A stretch of 64,000 bases of DNA, from assembly GCF_003846185.1 (NCBI RefSeq), contig NZ_ML123034.1, forward strand, positions 6,820,732 through 6,884,731, written 5' to 3'. The position numbers and the translations under genes were made by a program. Source of the stretch: Streptomyces sp. ADI96-02 (lineage in GTDB: Bacteria > Actinomycetota > Actinomycetes > Streptomycetales > Streptomycetaceae). The notes under the pieces are model-generated. The model ran no database searches and was not told the DNA's origin. It was given only the letters and a program-made list of their open reading frames with translations. Shown piece after piece: positions 8,180 to 16,878 of the stretch. Each line of letters begins with the position of its first letter. Within the stretch, counting starts at the first letter, position 1.

Positions 8180-9346
8180 TCAGCCCTCCTTGACGATGTC
8201 GTCGAGGACGTCTTCGTCGACGTCGACGCCCAGTCCGGGGCCCTGCGGGAGGGTGAACCCGGTCGGCCCTCCGGAGATCGGCGTGCGCAGGATCCGCTGC
8301 GCGAAGGGCAGGGTCGTCGGCTGGAACTCGAAGAAGGGGCAGTCGGCGACCGCGGCCGAGACGTGCAGTCCGGCGGCGAGCGCTACGCCGAGGCCCACGG
8401 AGTGGTGGCAGGCCACCGGCACGTGGCGGGCGTCGGCGAGCGCGGCGATGGTCATGGCCTCGGTGATCCCGGTGCGGGCGACGTCGGGCTGGACCAGTCC
8501 GACGGCTCGCCCGTCGAGCCAGTCCCGGAACTCGTAGCGGTTGCGCAGGGCCTCGCCCACCGCGATCGGGGTGGTGACGCGCGAGGCGAGCTCGCGGTGG
8601 CCCTCGGTGTCCTCGGGGGCCATCGGCGCCTCGAAGAACAGGGCGCGGCGGCGGTCGAGTTCACGTCCGAGTTCGAGCGCTTCCGGCAGGGTGTAGACCC
8701 AGTGCGCGTCGACCGCGATGCGCAGTCCCGGCGCGGCGGCGGCCACCGCGTCGTACGTGGCGAGGTCCGCGTCGACGCCCTTGCCCAGCGCCAGCTTCAC
8801 CGTGGAGGCGCCCTGCGCCGCCCAGTCGGCGGCGAGCCGGGCGCGGCCCTCGTCGGTCGGTTCGGGGAGACCGGACACATAGGCCGGGATCTCGGTGCGG
8901 TAGGCCCCGCCGAGCAGTTGGGCCACGGGAAGCCCGCACGCCTTGCCCGCCAGGTCCCACAGGGCGATGTCGAGGGCGGCCAGGGCGTCGGCCTGATGGC
9001 CCACGAGATGCCCGCGTTCCCGCATGAGGTCGCGCATCCCGTCCCAGAGGGGCCGCACCGCCATCGGGTCGCGTCCCACCAGCCAGGGTCCGAGCATGCG
9101 GTCGACGATCGCGGCGACGACCTCGGGGCCGACCGGCGCCAGCGCCTCGCCCCAGCCGTCCACCCCCTCGTCCGTCCTGATCCGGACGAGGACGCTCTCC
9201 ATATGGGCGGAGTACAGGCTGCGCCAGGGCGGGCGGACGAAGTAGCCCCGCTCGGCCCGCGGAGCCGAACCGTCGTCCAACTTCCCCAGGTAGGCCGACT
9301 CGGTGGCCTGTTTGAGGATGTATGTCGTCACCTGCGTGATCCGCAT
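8180..9346 (-). CDS. Mandelate racemase/muconate lactonizing-type sugar-acid dehydratase
   Basis: Enolase-superfamily enzyme of 388 aa, likely dehydrating an aldonic or uronic-derived acid to a 2-keto-3-deoxy acid. Metal ligands are D213 (AVDAHW), E239 (FFEAP) and E265 (VGEAL). The D288 (QPDVARTGIT) and H314/H315 (CHHSVG) pair resembles the mandelate racemase dyad. K184 (TVKLALG) stands alone, because the second K of KxK is missing. That pattern is seen in several acid-sugar dehydratases rather than racemases. It leads the minus-strand operon and is divergent from the KDPG aldolase gene. Confidence 0.88.
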   Translation of the reverse strand: MRITQVTTYILKQATESAYLGKLDDGSAPRAERGYFVRPPWRSLYSAHMESVLVRIRTDEGVDGWGEALAPVGPEVVAAIVDRMLGPWLVGRDPMAVRPLWDGMRDLMRERGHLVGHQADALAALDIALWDLAGKACGLPVAQLLGGAYRTEIPAYVSGLPEPTDEGRARLAADWAAQGASTVKLALGKGVDADLATYDAVAAAAPGLRIAVDAHWVYTLPEALELGRELDRRRALFFEAPMAPEDTEGHRELASRVTTPIAVGEALRNRYEFRDWLDGRAVGLVQPDVARTGITEAMTIAALADARHVPVACHHSVGLGVALAAGLHVSAAVADCPFFEFQPTTLPFAQRILRTPISGGPTGFTLPQGPGLGVDVDEDVLDDIVKEG

Positions 9347-9414
9347 GATGCTCCCTCTCGGATTGCTTGATTCGCATTATGGACTGGTGCTTGCGCATAT
9401 TGAAAGTACTATCC

Positions 9415-9434
9415 ACGATCAGCATGCCGATCGT
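9415..9434. promoter_or_regulatory. 20-bp palindrome in the divergent promoter region
   Basis: ACGATCAGCATGCCGATCGT is self-complementary except for one base pair. It lies between the dehydratase and the KDPG aldolase genes, in a low-GC stretch (9347-9455) that must hold both promoters, and is 22 bp before the aldolase start. It does not resemble the 13-bp site near the IclR gene, so a different regulator may bind. Confidence 0.45.
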
Positions 9435-9455
9435 ATCCATGGTTCTGGAGGAGCT

Positions 9456-10142
9456 GTGAACCTGAGGGAAGAACTGACGGAGCGGAAGGTGCTCGCCATC
9501 ATCCGCGCCGACGGGCCCGAGTTGGCCCTGCGCTGCGTCCGCACCCTGGTGGAGGCCGGCATCACGGCCCTGGAGGTGTCCCTGACCACGCCGGGCGCGC
9601 TCGACGCGATCGCCCGAGCGCGCACGCGGTGCCCGGCGTCGGTCCTGATCGGCGCGGGCACCGTCCTGACCGCCGACCAGGCCGACGCCGCCCGCGCCGC
9701 GCGGGCGGATTTCGTCGTCACCCCGGGAATCACCCCGGGGGCCCGCCGCAGCGCGGCGAGGGGCGTTCCGCTGCTGTGCGGGGCGCTGACCCCGACGGAG
9801 GTGGTCACCGCCCTCGACCTCGGCGCGGGTGCCGTGAAGGTGTTCCCGGCCGGCCTGCACGGTCCCGGCTATCTGCGCGAACTGCGCGCCCCGCTGCCGC
9901 ACGCGCCGCTCGTCGCCGTGGGCGGCGTCGACGCCCGCACCGCTCCGGAGTACCTCGCGGCGGGGGCCCTGGCGGTCGGCGTCGGCTCCCCTCTCCTCGG
10001 GTCGGCGGGACGGGAGGGCGGCGACAGCCAGGACCGACTGGCCGCCCGTGCCGCCGCGTTCCTGGACGGCCTCGCGGTGCCGCGGCAACCGGCCGAGAGC
10101 GCCGCGGCACTGCCGGGCCGGACCCGTCGGGAGCGGCCATGA
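9456..10142 (+). CDS. KDPG/KDPGal aldolase (bifunctional 2-keto-3-deoxy-6-phosphogluconate aldolase family)
   Basis: Class I aldolase of 228 aa that splits 2-keto-3-deoxy-6-phospho-sugar acids to pyruvate and glyceraldehyde-3-phosphate. The general base E40 (ALEVSLTT), the GAGTVL loop and the Schiff-base lysine K128 (AVKVFPA) are all present. The GTG at 9456 follows GGAGGAGCT. An upstream in-frame ATG would add about 50 residues of promoter-like sequence. It overlaps the kinase gene by ATGA, which supplies its phosphorylated substrate. Confidence 0.93.
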   Translation: MNLREELTERKVLAIIRADGPELALRCVRTLVEAGITALEVSLTTPGALDAIARARTRCPASVLIGAGTVLTADQADAARAARADFVVTPGITPGARRSAARGVPLLCGALTPTEVVTALDLGAGAVKVFPAGLHGPGYLRELRAPLPHAPLVAVGGVDARTAPEYLAAGALAVGVGSPLLGSAGREGGDSQDRLAARAAAFLDGLAVPRQPAESAAALPGRTRRERP

Positions 10143-11077
10143 CCGACGTACTGACGATCGGCGAGGCGATGGTGTCGGTGCGGACCCGCGCTCCGATGGC
10201 GCTGGGCGGCGCCGCCCACCTGTCCGTGGCCGGCTCCGAGAGCAACGTGGCGATCGGGCTGGCCCGCCTGGGGCATGCCGCCGCCTGGCTGGGCGTGGTG
10301 GGGGAGGACCAACCGGGCGACCTGATCCGCAGGACGCTGCGGGCCGAGGGCGTCGACACCCGGTTCGTCCGGTCCGCCGAGGAGTCGTTCACCGGGTTCA
10401 TCGCCTTCGACCAGCCCGCCCACGACGTCACCCGGGTCAGCTACCACCGCAAGGGCTCGGCCGGGTCCCTCCTCACCGCCGAGGAATGCCTCGCCGCTCT
10501 GGACGCGGCCTCGCCGTCGCTGCTGCATCTGACCGGCATCACGCCCGCCCTGTCCGCCTCCTGCCGTGCGGCGATGCTGGCGGTGGGCGAGGCCGCACGG
10601 GCCGCGGGCATCCCGGTGAGCCTGGACGTCAACCACCGCAGCCGCCTGTGGACCCGGCTGGACGCGGCGGACGCGCTGCGCCCCCTGCTGCCGGTCGTCC
10701 GCACGCTCTTCGCCTCCCACGACGAACTCGGCATCCTCGCTTCCGGGCCGCACCCGGCCGAGGACCTGCTCGCCCGGGGCGTCACGGACGTCGTCGTCAC
10801 CGCCGGTGCGGACGGAGCCCGCTGCCACACCGCCGACGGGACCTGGCGCCGGGCGGCCCTGAACGTCACGGTGGTCGACAGCATCGGCGCGGGCGACGCC
10901 TTCGTCGCCGGATACCTCTCCGCCCTGCTCGACGGGCTCCCTCCGGCCGACCGGCTGCACCGCGGCGTCACGGCCGGCGCGTTCTGCGTAGGGGCCGTCG
11001 GCGACTGGGAGGCCCTGCCCACCCGTCGCACCCTCGGCCTGCTGGCCGCCCATGACGAAGGCGCCGCGCTCCGCTGA
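10139..11077 (+). CDS. PfkB-family 2-keto-3-deoxygluconate kinase
   Basis: Ribokinase-fold sugar kinase of 312 aa. It shows the N-terminal glycine-rich sugar site (LGGAAHLSVAGSESNVA) and the PfkB signature DSIGAGDAFVAGY near residue 250, which carries the catalytic Asp. With the overlapping aldolase gene it forms the lower half of an Entner-Doudoroff-type route: keto-deoxy acid to its 6-phosphate, then cleavage. The specific epimer (gluco or galacto) cannot be told. Confidence 0.9.
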   Translation: MTDVLTIGEAMVSVRTRAPMALGGAAHLSVAGSESNVAIGLARLGHAAAWLGVVGEDQPGDLIRRTLRAEGVDTRFVRSAEESFTGFIAFDQPAHDVTRVSYHRKGSAGSLLTAEECLAALDAASPSLLHLTGITPALSASCRAAMLAVGEAARAAGIPVSLDVNHRSRLWTRLDAADALRPLLPVVRTLFASHDELGILASGPHPAEDLLARGVTDVVVTAGADGARCHTADGTWRRAALNVTVVDSIGAGDAFVAGYLSALLDGLPPADRLHRGVTAGAFCVGAVGDWEALPTRRTLGLLAAHDEGAALR

Positions 11078-11255
11078 CGCCCCGGACGCAGCCCGTCGGC
11101 TCCGCCCGCGCGCCGACCCGAACCGCTCGCACGCCGTGAACGGTGCCGGGAAGTTCGTACCGACGATTGACCAACCCGCGGCTCAGTCATACGTTGACCG
11201 CACTATGGGTCACTCATTCATCATGAGGATCGAAGTTGCTCAGGAGTGGTTACGA

Positions 11256-11263
11256 GAGCGCTC
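11256..11263. promoter_or_regulatory. GAGCGCTC palindrome before the GH16 gene
   Basis: The 8-bp palindrome GAGCGCTC lies 56 bp before the GH16 start. Its core resembles operators of actinobacterial LacI-family sugar repressors such as CebR (GGGAGCGCTCCC). No LacI gene is in the window. Regulation is inferred. Confidence 0.35.
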
Positions 11264-11318
11264 GATCCGCGACCGCTCGCCATCCCGCAGGTCGTTCCGT
11301 CCCACGGAAGGAAAAGCC

Positions 11319-12698
11319 ATGCGTCTGTCCTCCCTCCTCACCGCGCGGGCGAAGAGGTCCGTCGGCGTCGCCCTCGCCGCCGCCCTCGCCGCCGCGGCGC
11401 TCGCCGCTCCCGCCCACGCCGATCCGCCGACCGGCTCCACCGCCCCCGACGGCTACCGACTGGTCTTCTCCGACGACTTCGACGGGAACGCCCTGGACAC
11501 CGGCGCCTGGGGCATCCGCCAGCGGTCCTGGGTCTCGGACGACAACGTCGAGGTCGCCGGGGGTGTCCTGAGCCTCGATCAGACGCGGGTCACGACGGCC
11601 ACCGACGCGTCCGGTTTCCGGGGCGCGGGCATCGCCACCAAGAAGCACTACGGATACGGCTACTACGAGGCCCGCGTCAGGCTCCCCAGCAACGAAGGGG
11701 CCTTCCACCAGTCGTTCTGGACCCAGATCTGGGACGGGCAGTACGGCAAGCCGAAGTACCAGGCCCTCTTCAGCGAACTCGACTTCTTCGAGTCGTACAA
11801 GGGCGGCACGCACGGCGGGTACTTCACCTGGAGGTCCAACGAGGAGGACGAGCGGCTGTCCTCGTCGGCACGCGTGGGCATGGGCGACCCCGACGGCGCC
11901 TCGTACAACACCTACGGCGCGCTGTACGAGGCGAAGAAGCTGACGTTCTTCCTCAACGGCCGGGAGACGGGCTCGCTCACCTACGACTCCATCCCCAACA
12001 GCCCGATGTCCCTCTGGCTGTCCACCATCCCGGAGGCGGAGAAGCTCGGCGGCCTGACGGAGCCCGTCGGCCACAGCTACGGCACGATGGACGTCGACTG
12101 GGTGCGGTACTACACCGCCGACGGTCAGGTCCCCGCGACGGTGCCCGCGTCCGTACCCGCGTCGCTCATCGACTACGCGAACGACTTCGAGAGCGGAGCG
12201 GCGACGAACTGGACGGCCGGCGGCGGATCCTGGTCGGTGGGGACCGACGGGACGAACCGGGTCTACCGACAGAGCGCCGCGACCGGGGACGTCTTCTCCC
12301 TCTACAACGCGCCCGCCACCCACTTCACGAGGTGGAAGAACTCGACCGTCTCCGCCGCGGTCAAGCTGTCGTCCGACGGAGGCGGCGCCGGAATCGTCGC
12401 CCGCTACACCAATCCGGACAACTACTACTACCTCCGGCTCAACGCCGCGACCGACCGGATCGAACTGCTGAAACGGCAGAACGGCTCCGTCACCACGCTG
12501 GCCGGCCACAGCACGGCGCTCACGCCGGGGACGGCCTATCAGGTGTCGCTCAGGGTCAATGACGCGAAGCTGACCGCCCAACTGAACGGAACCGAGGTCA
12601 TCAGCGCCACGGACCGCGCCATGACCTCGGGAGCGTGGGGAGTGAAGGGCTACAACCAGCCCTTCAGCGTGGACTCCGTGAGGATGACGTCTCCCTGA
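11319..12698 (+). CDS. Secreted GH16 glycoside hydrolase with C-terminal lectin-like domain
   Basis: 459 aa. A Sec signal peptide ends near PAHA (about residue 34). The GH16 jelly-roll follows (about 42-275) with the catalytic ExDxxE motif ELDFFE (E153 nucleophile, D155, E158 acid/base). A second concanavalin-like module (about 290-459) probably binds glycans. GH16 enzymes cleave beta-1,3/1,4-glucans, agars, carrageenans or porphyrans; the motif does not fix which. An AAGGAA ribosome site precedes the ATG. It is 240 bp downstream of the KDG kinase. It may provide oligosaccharides for the importer and catabolic genes, but no shared operator links it to them. Confidence 0.9.
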   Translation: MRLSSLLTARAKRSVGVALAAALAAAALAAPAHADPPTGSTAPDGYRLVFSDDFDGNALDTGAWGIRQRSWVSDDNVEVAGGVLSLDQTRVTTATDASGFRGAGIATKKHYGYGYYEARVRLPSNEGAFHQSFWTQIWDGQYGKPKYQALFSELDFFESYKGGTHGGYFTWRSNEEDERLSSSARVGMGDPDGASYNTYGALYEAKKLTFFLNGRETGSLTYDSIPNSPMSLWLSTIPEAEKLGGLTEPVGHSYGTMDVDWVRYYTADGQVPATVPASVPASLIDYANDFESGAATNWTAGGGSWSVGTDGTNRVYRQSAATGDVFSLYNAPATHFTRWKNSTVSAAVKLSSDGGGAGIVARYTNPDNYYYLRLNAATDRIELLKRQNGSVTTLAGHSTALTPGTAYQVSLRVNDAKLTAQLNGTEVISATDRAMTSGAWGVKGYNQPFSVDSVRMTSP

Positions 12699-12714
12699 CG
12701 TCCGGTCACCGATC

Positions 12715-12765
12715 CGGTCCCGGAGGCGCGCCGTCGACGCGTTCGACGCCGCGGCTCCGGGACCG
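12715..12765. terminator. Hairpin between convergent GH16 and methyltransferase genes
   Basis: CGGTCCCGGAG (12715-12725) pairs perfectly with 12755-12765. The 29-nt loop itself folds. It lies between two convergent stop codons and can act on both strands. Confidence 0.6.
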
Positions 12766-12780
12766 CCGTGATCACCGCTC

Positions 12781-13581
12781 TCAGAGCTTGCGCGCCACGG
12801 CTCCGTACATGGCGATGGCGCGGTCGTCGATGCCGCTCTGCTCCGGACCGGGACGCCACCGGTGCACCTGGACCACGCCGGGTTCGACCAGGTCCATCCC
12901 GTCGAAGAACGAGGAGGCCGTCGGCAGATCGCGCAGAGCCATGGGCATGCCCTGCTCCGCGTACTCCTGCGACACCCGCCCGACCTCCTCGGGGGCGAAG
13001 TCCGCGGTGCCGATCGTCATCGCCAGATAGCTGCCCGACGGCAGCGGGTCGAGCAGTCGCCGCACCAGGCGGCGGTCGTCCGGCGGCAGGATGAAATGGA
13101 GGATACCGATGATCATCAGACCCACCGGCCGGCCCAGGTCGATCAGCTCACGGAACTGCGGGCTGTCCAGGATGGCGTCGGGGTCGTGCATGTCCGCGTC
13201 CACGTAGGCGGTCGCGCCCTCGGGCGAACTTTGCAGGAGGGCGCGGGCATGGGCGAGGACGATGGGATCGTTGTCGACGTAGACCACGTGCGCGTGCGCA
13301 GCCGCCTCCTGCGCCACCTCGTGGAGGTTCGGTGCGGTGGGCAGACCGGTCCCGATGTCGAGGAACTGGCGGATTCCGCGCTCCTGGGCGAGGTAGCGCC
13401 CGGCGCGGTGCATGAAGCGCCGGTTCTCCCGCATGTGCACCGGCAGGGCGGGCCAGTGCCGGCACATGGCGTCACCGGCCTCGACGTCGACGAGGTAATG
13501 GTCCTTGCCGCCCAGGATGTAGTCGTACACCCGCGCGGAGTGAGCTGTCGTGGTGTCGATCCGGTCGTGTGGACTGGGCAT
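12781..13581 (-). CDS. SAM-dependent methyltransferase, Methyltransf_19 (DUF574) family
   Basis: 266 aa. It starts PSPHDRIDTTTAHSARVYDY, the N-terminal pattern of this actinobacterial family, followed by YILGGKDHY. The SAM-binding motif I is FLDIGTGLPT (about 73-82), with an acidic strand end YVDNDP. Family members are numerous in streptomycetes and their substrates are mostly unknown. The ATG at 13581 has GGAG 5 nt ahead; an in-frame ATG 69 bp upstream would add residues not seen in the family pattern. It is a single gene. Confidence 0.88.
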   Translation of the reverse strand: MPSPHDRIDTTTAHSARVYDYILGGKDHYLVDVEAGDAMCRHWPALPVHMRENRRFMHRAGRYLAQERGIRQFLDIGTGLPTAPNLHEVAQEAAAHAHVVYVDNDPIVLAHARALLQSSPEGATAYVDADMHDPDAILDSPQFRELIDLGRPVGLMIIGILHFILPPDDRRLVRRLLDPLPSGSYLAMTIGTADFAPEEVGRVSQEYAEQGMPMALRDLPTASSFFDGMDLVEPGVVQVHRWRPGPEQSGIDDRAIAMYGAVARKL

Positions 13582-13774
13582 GGCGGCTCCGCTGTGCTCC
13601 TCGACGTCGATTCTGCCCCCAGACGGTACCGTGCCCGAACACACGCTCAAACGGCGAGGCCGGTCCGCCGCACCTCCGTTGGGCGGCGCTCACGTTTCGT
13701 CGATGGGGAGAAGAAGCCTCCGCTTCCCGGGACGAGCGGTTCGACGACCGCGACGACGGACGCGAAGGTGCTCC

Positions 13775-15781
13775 TCACCCCAACGGCGCGACGGCCCGAC
13801 CACCGGGCCCGGCCTCGGCCCTGCCGCGAACTCGGCTGAAGAAGCGGAGGAGCGGCCCGAAGGGCGTGGACGGCCGGCGGGCGGCGCGCCGCGGGATCAC
13901 CGTACGAATCGTTCGCCGACCCGCGATCGGTTCACGGACGCCTGTGAGGGGCTTCGCCGATGACGCTCCCCGGTCGCCGGCCAGTTCCTCCGGGCGGCTG
14001 ATGGGATGGGCGAGCAGAACCTCGTCGATGACCGCGAACGCGTCGGTGAGCGTGCGGGCGTGCGGTTCCAGTTGCACGACGGTGTCCTCGGAGACGTCGG
14101 GCAGGCAACGCACCTGATCGCCGGTCAGGCAGCCCTCGACGAGCAGATCTCCGCTGTGGGCGGATACCTGCCGCAGCGCGAACAGGCGGTGCAGCAGCAG
14201 AAGCTGACGACGGGCCTGGGGATCGGCGGCCTCGCCGGCAGCCGCGAGGAGGGCTCCGGCGGCCTCAAGGTGCGCGTGCGCGTCCACCAGTCGCAGGGCG
14301 GGGGTGACGGCGCGGTTCCAGCGGCCCAGCGGGTTGCCCGCCTCTCCGCCGCGCAGCCTCGCCCGGGCGCGGTGGTGCCAGATCCGCTCGATGTCCGCCA
14401 ACAGGTCCTGGAGGAAGGCGGGATCCGCGAGATCCCGGTCCGCGGGACCCAGCTGAGGGGAGGGCGCCGGGTCGAAGTGACCGAGCAGCATTTCCCCGGC
14501 CGCCTTCACCCAGATGACAAGGTTGTCACCCTCCGCGGTGATGGTCCCCTCGTTGGCGGCGACCTGGCCCGCTATGCCGTTGGCCAGGAACAGCCCCTGA
14601 GCGCCGCAGCGTTCACGGCACTCCGTCATGACCGTACGGGCCTGCCAGGTGATCCAGCCCTTGGCTATGGCGGTGAACCGCTCCGCGTCCTCCCGGTCCG
14701 CCTCCGTGGCGGCTTCGGCCCATCGCCGCAGCGCGGTGCGGTGCAGGAGGGTCGCCGCGTACGCGGTGGCGATGGACGCCAGCAGCGGAGCGTGGTGGCT
14801 GCGGTGGGCGAACAGCGGGACGTTGCCCCCGGTCACTCCGGAGGTCTGCCGCGTGTGCGCGTGCCGGACCGCGACCGCGACGGCGTGGCGGGTGACGCCG
14901 AGGCTGTAGGCGCTCATGCAGAGTTTGCCGGCGGTGACCCGGCCGACGGAATGCAGGAAGCGCTTGCGGGGGCTGCCGACCGAGCTGCTGAAGACGCCCT
15001 CCGGCGTCAGGCGTCCGTGGTCGGACTGCACCAGGGCGGAGTACGGCAGGCGGACGCGGTCGAACGAGGTGGCGCAGTGGTCCACCGGTGCGGTCGCCGT
15101 CTGCGGCAGCCGGTGGATCCCTACGCCCGGCAGGGGAGATCCGGCATCGTCGCTGAGGGGGGTGAGGAAGAGGAAGACACCCTGGTCCTTGCCGTCCGCG
15201 ATGAGCCGCGCCGCCACGACGGCGGTCTTCGGGCCGCCGGTGGAGCTGGTGTTCGGCATGAACTTGCGGGCGCCGGGGTGAGGCGTGTGGAGAACGAACT
15301 CGGCCGCCTCCGCGTCGTAGACGGCCGTGGTCTCCAACTGCACGGCGCTGTTGCCGTGACCCGCCTCGGTGCAGAGGAACGTTCCCGTCCTCCGCAGCTC
15401 GACGAACTCCCGCAGGTCGCGCTCCGGTCCGCTCGACGCGTGGTCGAGGAGGCTGCCCAGGAACAGGTTGTAGTGGATGCTCGCGACCGTCCCCAGTCCC
15501 GCGTCGACCGGCCCGACCCACTCGTGCAGCGCCGCCAGCCGCTCCACGTCGCCCACGAAGCCGGGGACGTCGTCGATCGCCCGGTTGATCAGACCAAGCC
15601 GTTCGTACGACAGGGCGGCCCGCTCGCCGGGCGTCAGACCTTCCTGGAAGCGGAACGGCTCCGTGCTCAAGAGCCTGCGCCAGGGGGCGTGATGGTCGAC
15701 CAGCCGCTCACCGAAAAGCGCGTGTTTGAGCGCCGCGGCGGTCGAAGCTGCCGGGTCGGCGGAGAGAGAGGAGGGAGTCAC
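13775..15781 (-). CDS. Acyl-CoA dehydrogenase/oxidase-like flavoprotein
   Basis: 668 aa, close to acyl-CoA oxidase length, well above the roughly 380 aa of ordinary dehydrogenases. It has an N-terminal helical domain and a flavin beta-domain (TGTFLCTEAGHGNSAVQLET, about 153-172). The C-terminal helical domain contains CGAQGLFLANGIAGQ and NEGTITAEGDN, followed by an extra C-terminal region as in peroxisomal-type oxidases. The last 50 residues are arginine-rich and may be disordered. It starts with GTG and has a weak ribosome site. No CoA-pathway genes are adjacent, so it may act on an unusual acyl or carrier-protein substrate. Function beyond the family is unknown. Confidence 0.85.
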   Translation of the reverse strand: MTPSSLSADPAASTAAALKHALFGERLVDHHAPWRRLLSTEPFRFQEGLTPGERAALSYERLGLINRAIDDVPGFVGDVERLAALHEWVGPVDAGLGTVASIHYNLFLGSLLDHASSGPERDLREFVELRRTGTFLCTEAGHGNSAVQLETTAVYDAEAAEFVLHTPHPGARKFMPNTSSTGGPKTAVVAARLIADGKDQGVFLFLTPLSDDAGSPLPGVGIHRLPQTATAPVDHCATSFDRVRLPYSALVQSDHGRLTPEGVFSSSVGSPRKRFLHSVGRVTAGKLCMSAYSLGVTRHAVAVAVRHAHTRQTSGVTGGNVPLFAHRSHHAPLLASIATAYAATLLHRTALRRWAEAATEADREDAERFTAIAKGWITWQARTVMTECRERCGAQGLFLANGIAGQVAANEGTITAEGDNLVIWVKAAGEMLLGHFDPAPSPQLGPADRDLADPAFLQDLLADIERIWHHRARARLRGGEAGNPLGRWNRAVTPALRLVDAHAHLEAAGALLAAAGEAADPQARRQLLLLHRLFALRQVSAHSGDLLVEGCLTGDQVRCLPDVSEDTVVQLEPHARTLTDAFAVIDEVLLAHPISRPEELAGDRGASSAKPLTGVREPIAGRRTIRTVIPRRAARRPSTPFGPLLRFFSRVRGRAEAGPGGRAVAPLG

Positions 15782-15895
15782 GCTTCGGAACGGTAGCCGA
15801 TAGGTTGCTTCGTTCCGGAGTGACGATCGACACGATTGGGAGCGGCCCGATCACGGTAGTAACCAATGTTCCGGTCCCCCGCGGAATAGGGGTCC

Positions 15896-15953
15896 GGCGG
15901 GTGGGCGGACGGGGAGCGCACGGTCGGGCACCGCCCGCCGCCGCCCACCCGCC
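15896..15953 (-). terminator. Hairpin after the HAD phosphatase gene
   Basis: A 13-bp perfect stem (15896-15908 with 15941-15953) lies just beyond the phosphatase stop at 15964. The stretch from 15782 to 15890 should hold the promoter of the acyl-CoA oxidase-like gene; no clear operator is seen there. Confidence 0.55.
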
Positions 15954-15963
15954 CGCCTTGGGG

Positions 15964-16617
15964 TCAGGAGAGCTTGCCGCCGTAGTCCGGGAGCTTGAAG
16001 GTCCGTTCGGCGTGGCCGCCGACGATGTCGGACTGGTTGTTCCCGATGTTGGCGATGATCGTGTAGCCCTTCGCCTCGATCGCGGCCCGCTTCTCCGTCT
16101 TGTAGGCGCTCACCTCGGTGAAGAGGTCGGGCAGGTCGCGCGCGTACAGACCGTCCACGGGGTAGCCGGCCGTCTTGAGGTTCCAGTCCGTCAGCGACTC
16201 GATGATGCCGGGCCGCGCGGTGACGAAGAAGACCGCCACGCCCCGGGAGTCGGCGTAGCGGGCCAGTTCGCGGACGCCCGCGACCGCGGGGGTGGGCAGT
16301 TGCCAGAACGGGTGGAAGTGCGTCTCCAGCGCGGTGTTGTCGATGTCGAGGACGATCGCCTGCTTCTTGCCGCCCGTCTGACCCGTACGGGTCTCGATCC
16401 AGGGGCGCGCTTCGGCGACGACCGCCGCCACGTCCCGCTGCCAGGTGCCGTAGTCGACGTCCTGGGCGACGGTGGTGGCCGCGGCGGTGCTGGTGGTGCC
16501 GGCGGTGCGAGTCGGTGCGGCCTCCGCGGCCGTGGCCGAGGTGACGGGGCCGACGACGATGAACAGGGATGCGGCGAGGGCCGCAGCGGTGCGCTTGGAG
16601 GTGGCGCCTGCATGCAT
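15964..16617 (-). CDS. Secreted HAD-superfamily acid phosphatase (class B-like)
   Basis: 217 aa with a signal peptide (hydrophobic 11-30, Ala-rich cleavage zone). It carries the four HAD motifs: DIDNT with nucleophile D91 and acid/base D93, the threonine in FFVTAR, the lysine in AYKTEKR and NIGNNQSDI. Members of this PF03767 family remove phosphate from external organic phosphates. AGGAG precedes the ATG. It is monocistronic. Confidence 0.9.
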   Translation of the reverse strand: MHAGATSKRTAAALAASLFIVVGPVTSATAAEAAPTRTAGTTSTAAATTVAQDVDYGTWQRDVAAVVAEARPWIETRTGQTGGKKQAIVLDIDNTALETHFHPFWQLPTPAVAGVRELARYADSRGVAVFFVTARPGIIESLTDWNLKTAGYPVDGLYARDLPDLFTEVSAYKTEKRAAIEAKGYTIIANIGNNQSDIVGGHAERTFKLPDYGGKLS

Positions 16618-16809
16618 GTGGGGTCTCCTGGGTGGGAACGTGCCAGCGGCTCGTCCGCCGCGATCGGCGAACGGGATGTCATGTTCACGTCCAATGATGA
16701 ACGCTGGGCGGCGTTCTTCCTACTGGTCGGTAGCGACATCTTTTCGAGCTGCCCCCGGAACCTTGATCCGCGCCGACGCGGCACGGTCCGCGTCGGCACA
16801 CCACCTCGG

Positions 16810-16844
16810 GCCCGGCTCCCGGCGCTGGGCGCGGGGAGCCGGGC
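16810..16844 (-). terminator. Hairpin after the PI-PLC gene
   Basis: GCCCGGCTCCC (16810-16820) pairs perfectly with 16834-16844 over a 13-nt loop, 35 bp past the PI-PLC stop on the minus strand. Confidence 0.55.
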
Positions 16845-16878
16845 CGGGACGTGCCCCGGCCCGTCGGCCGGGGCGGTG

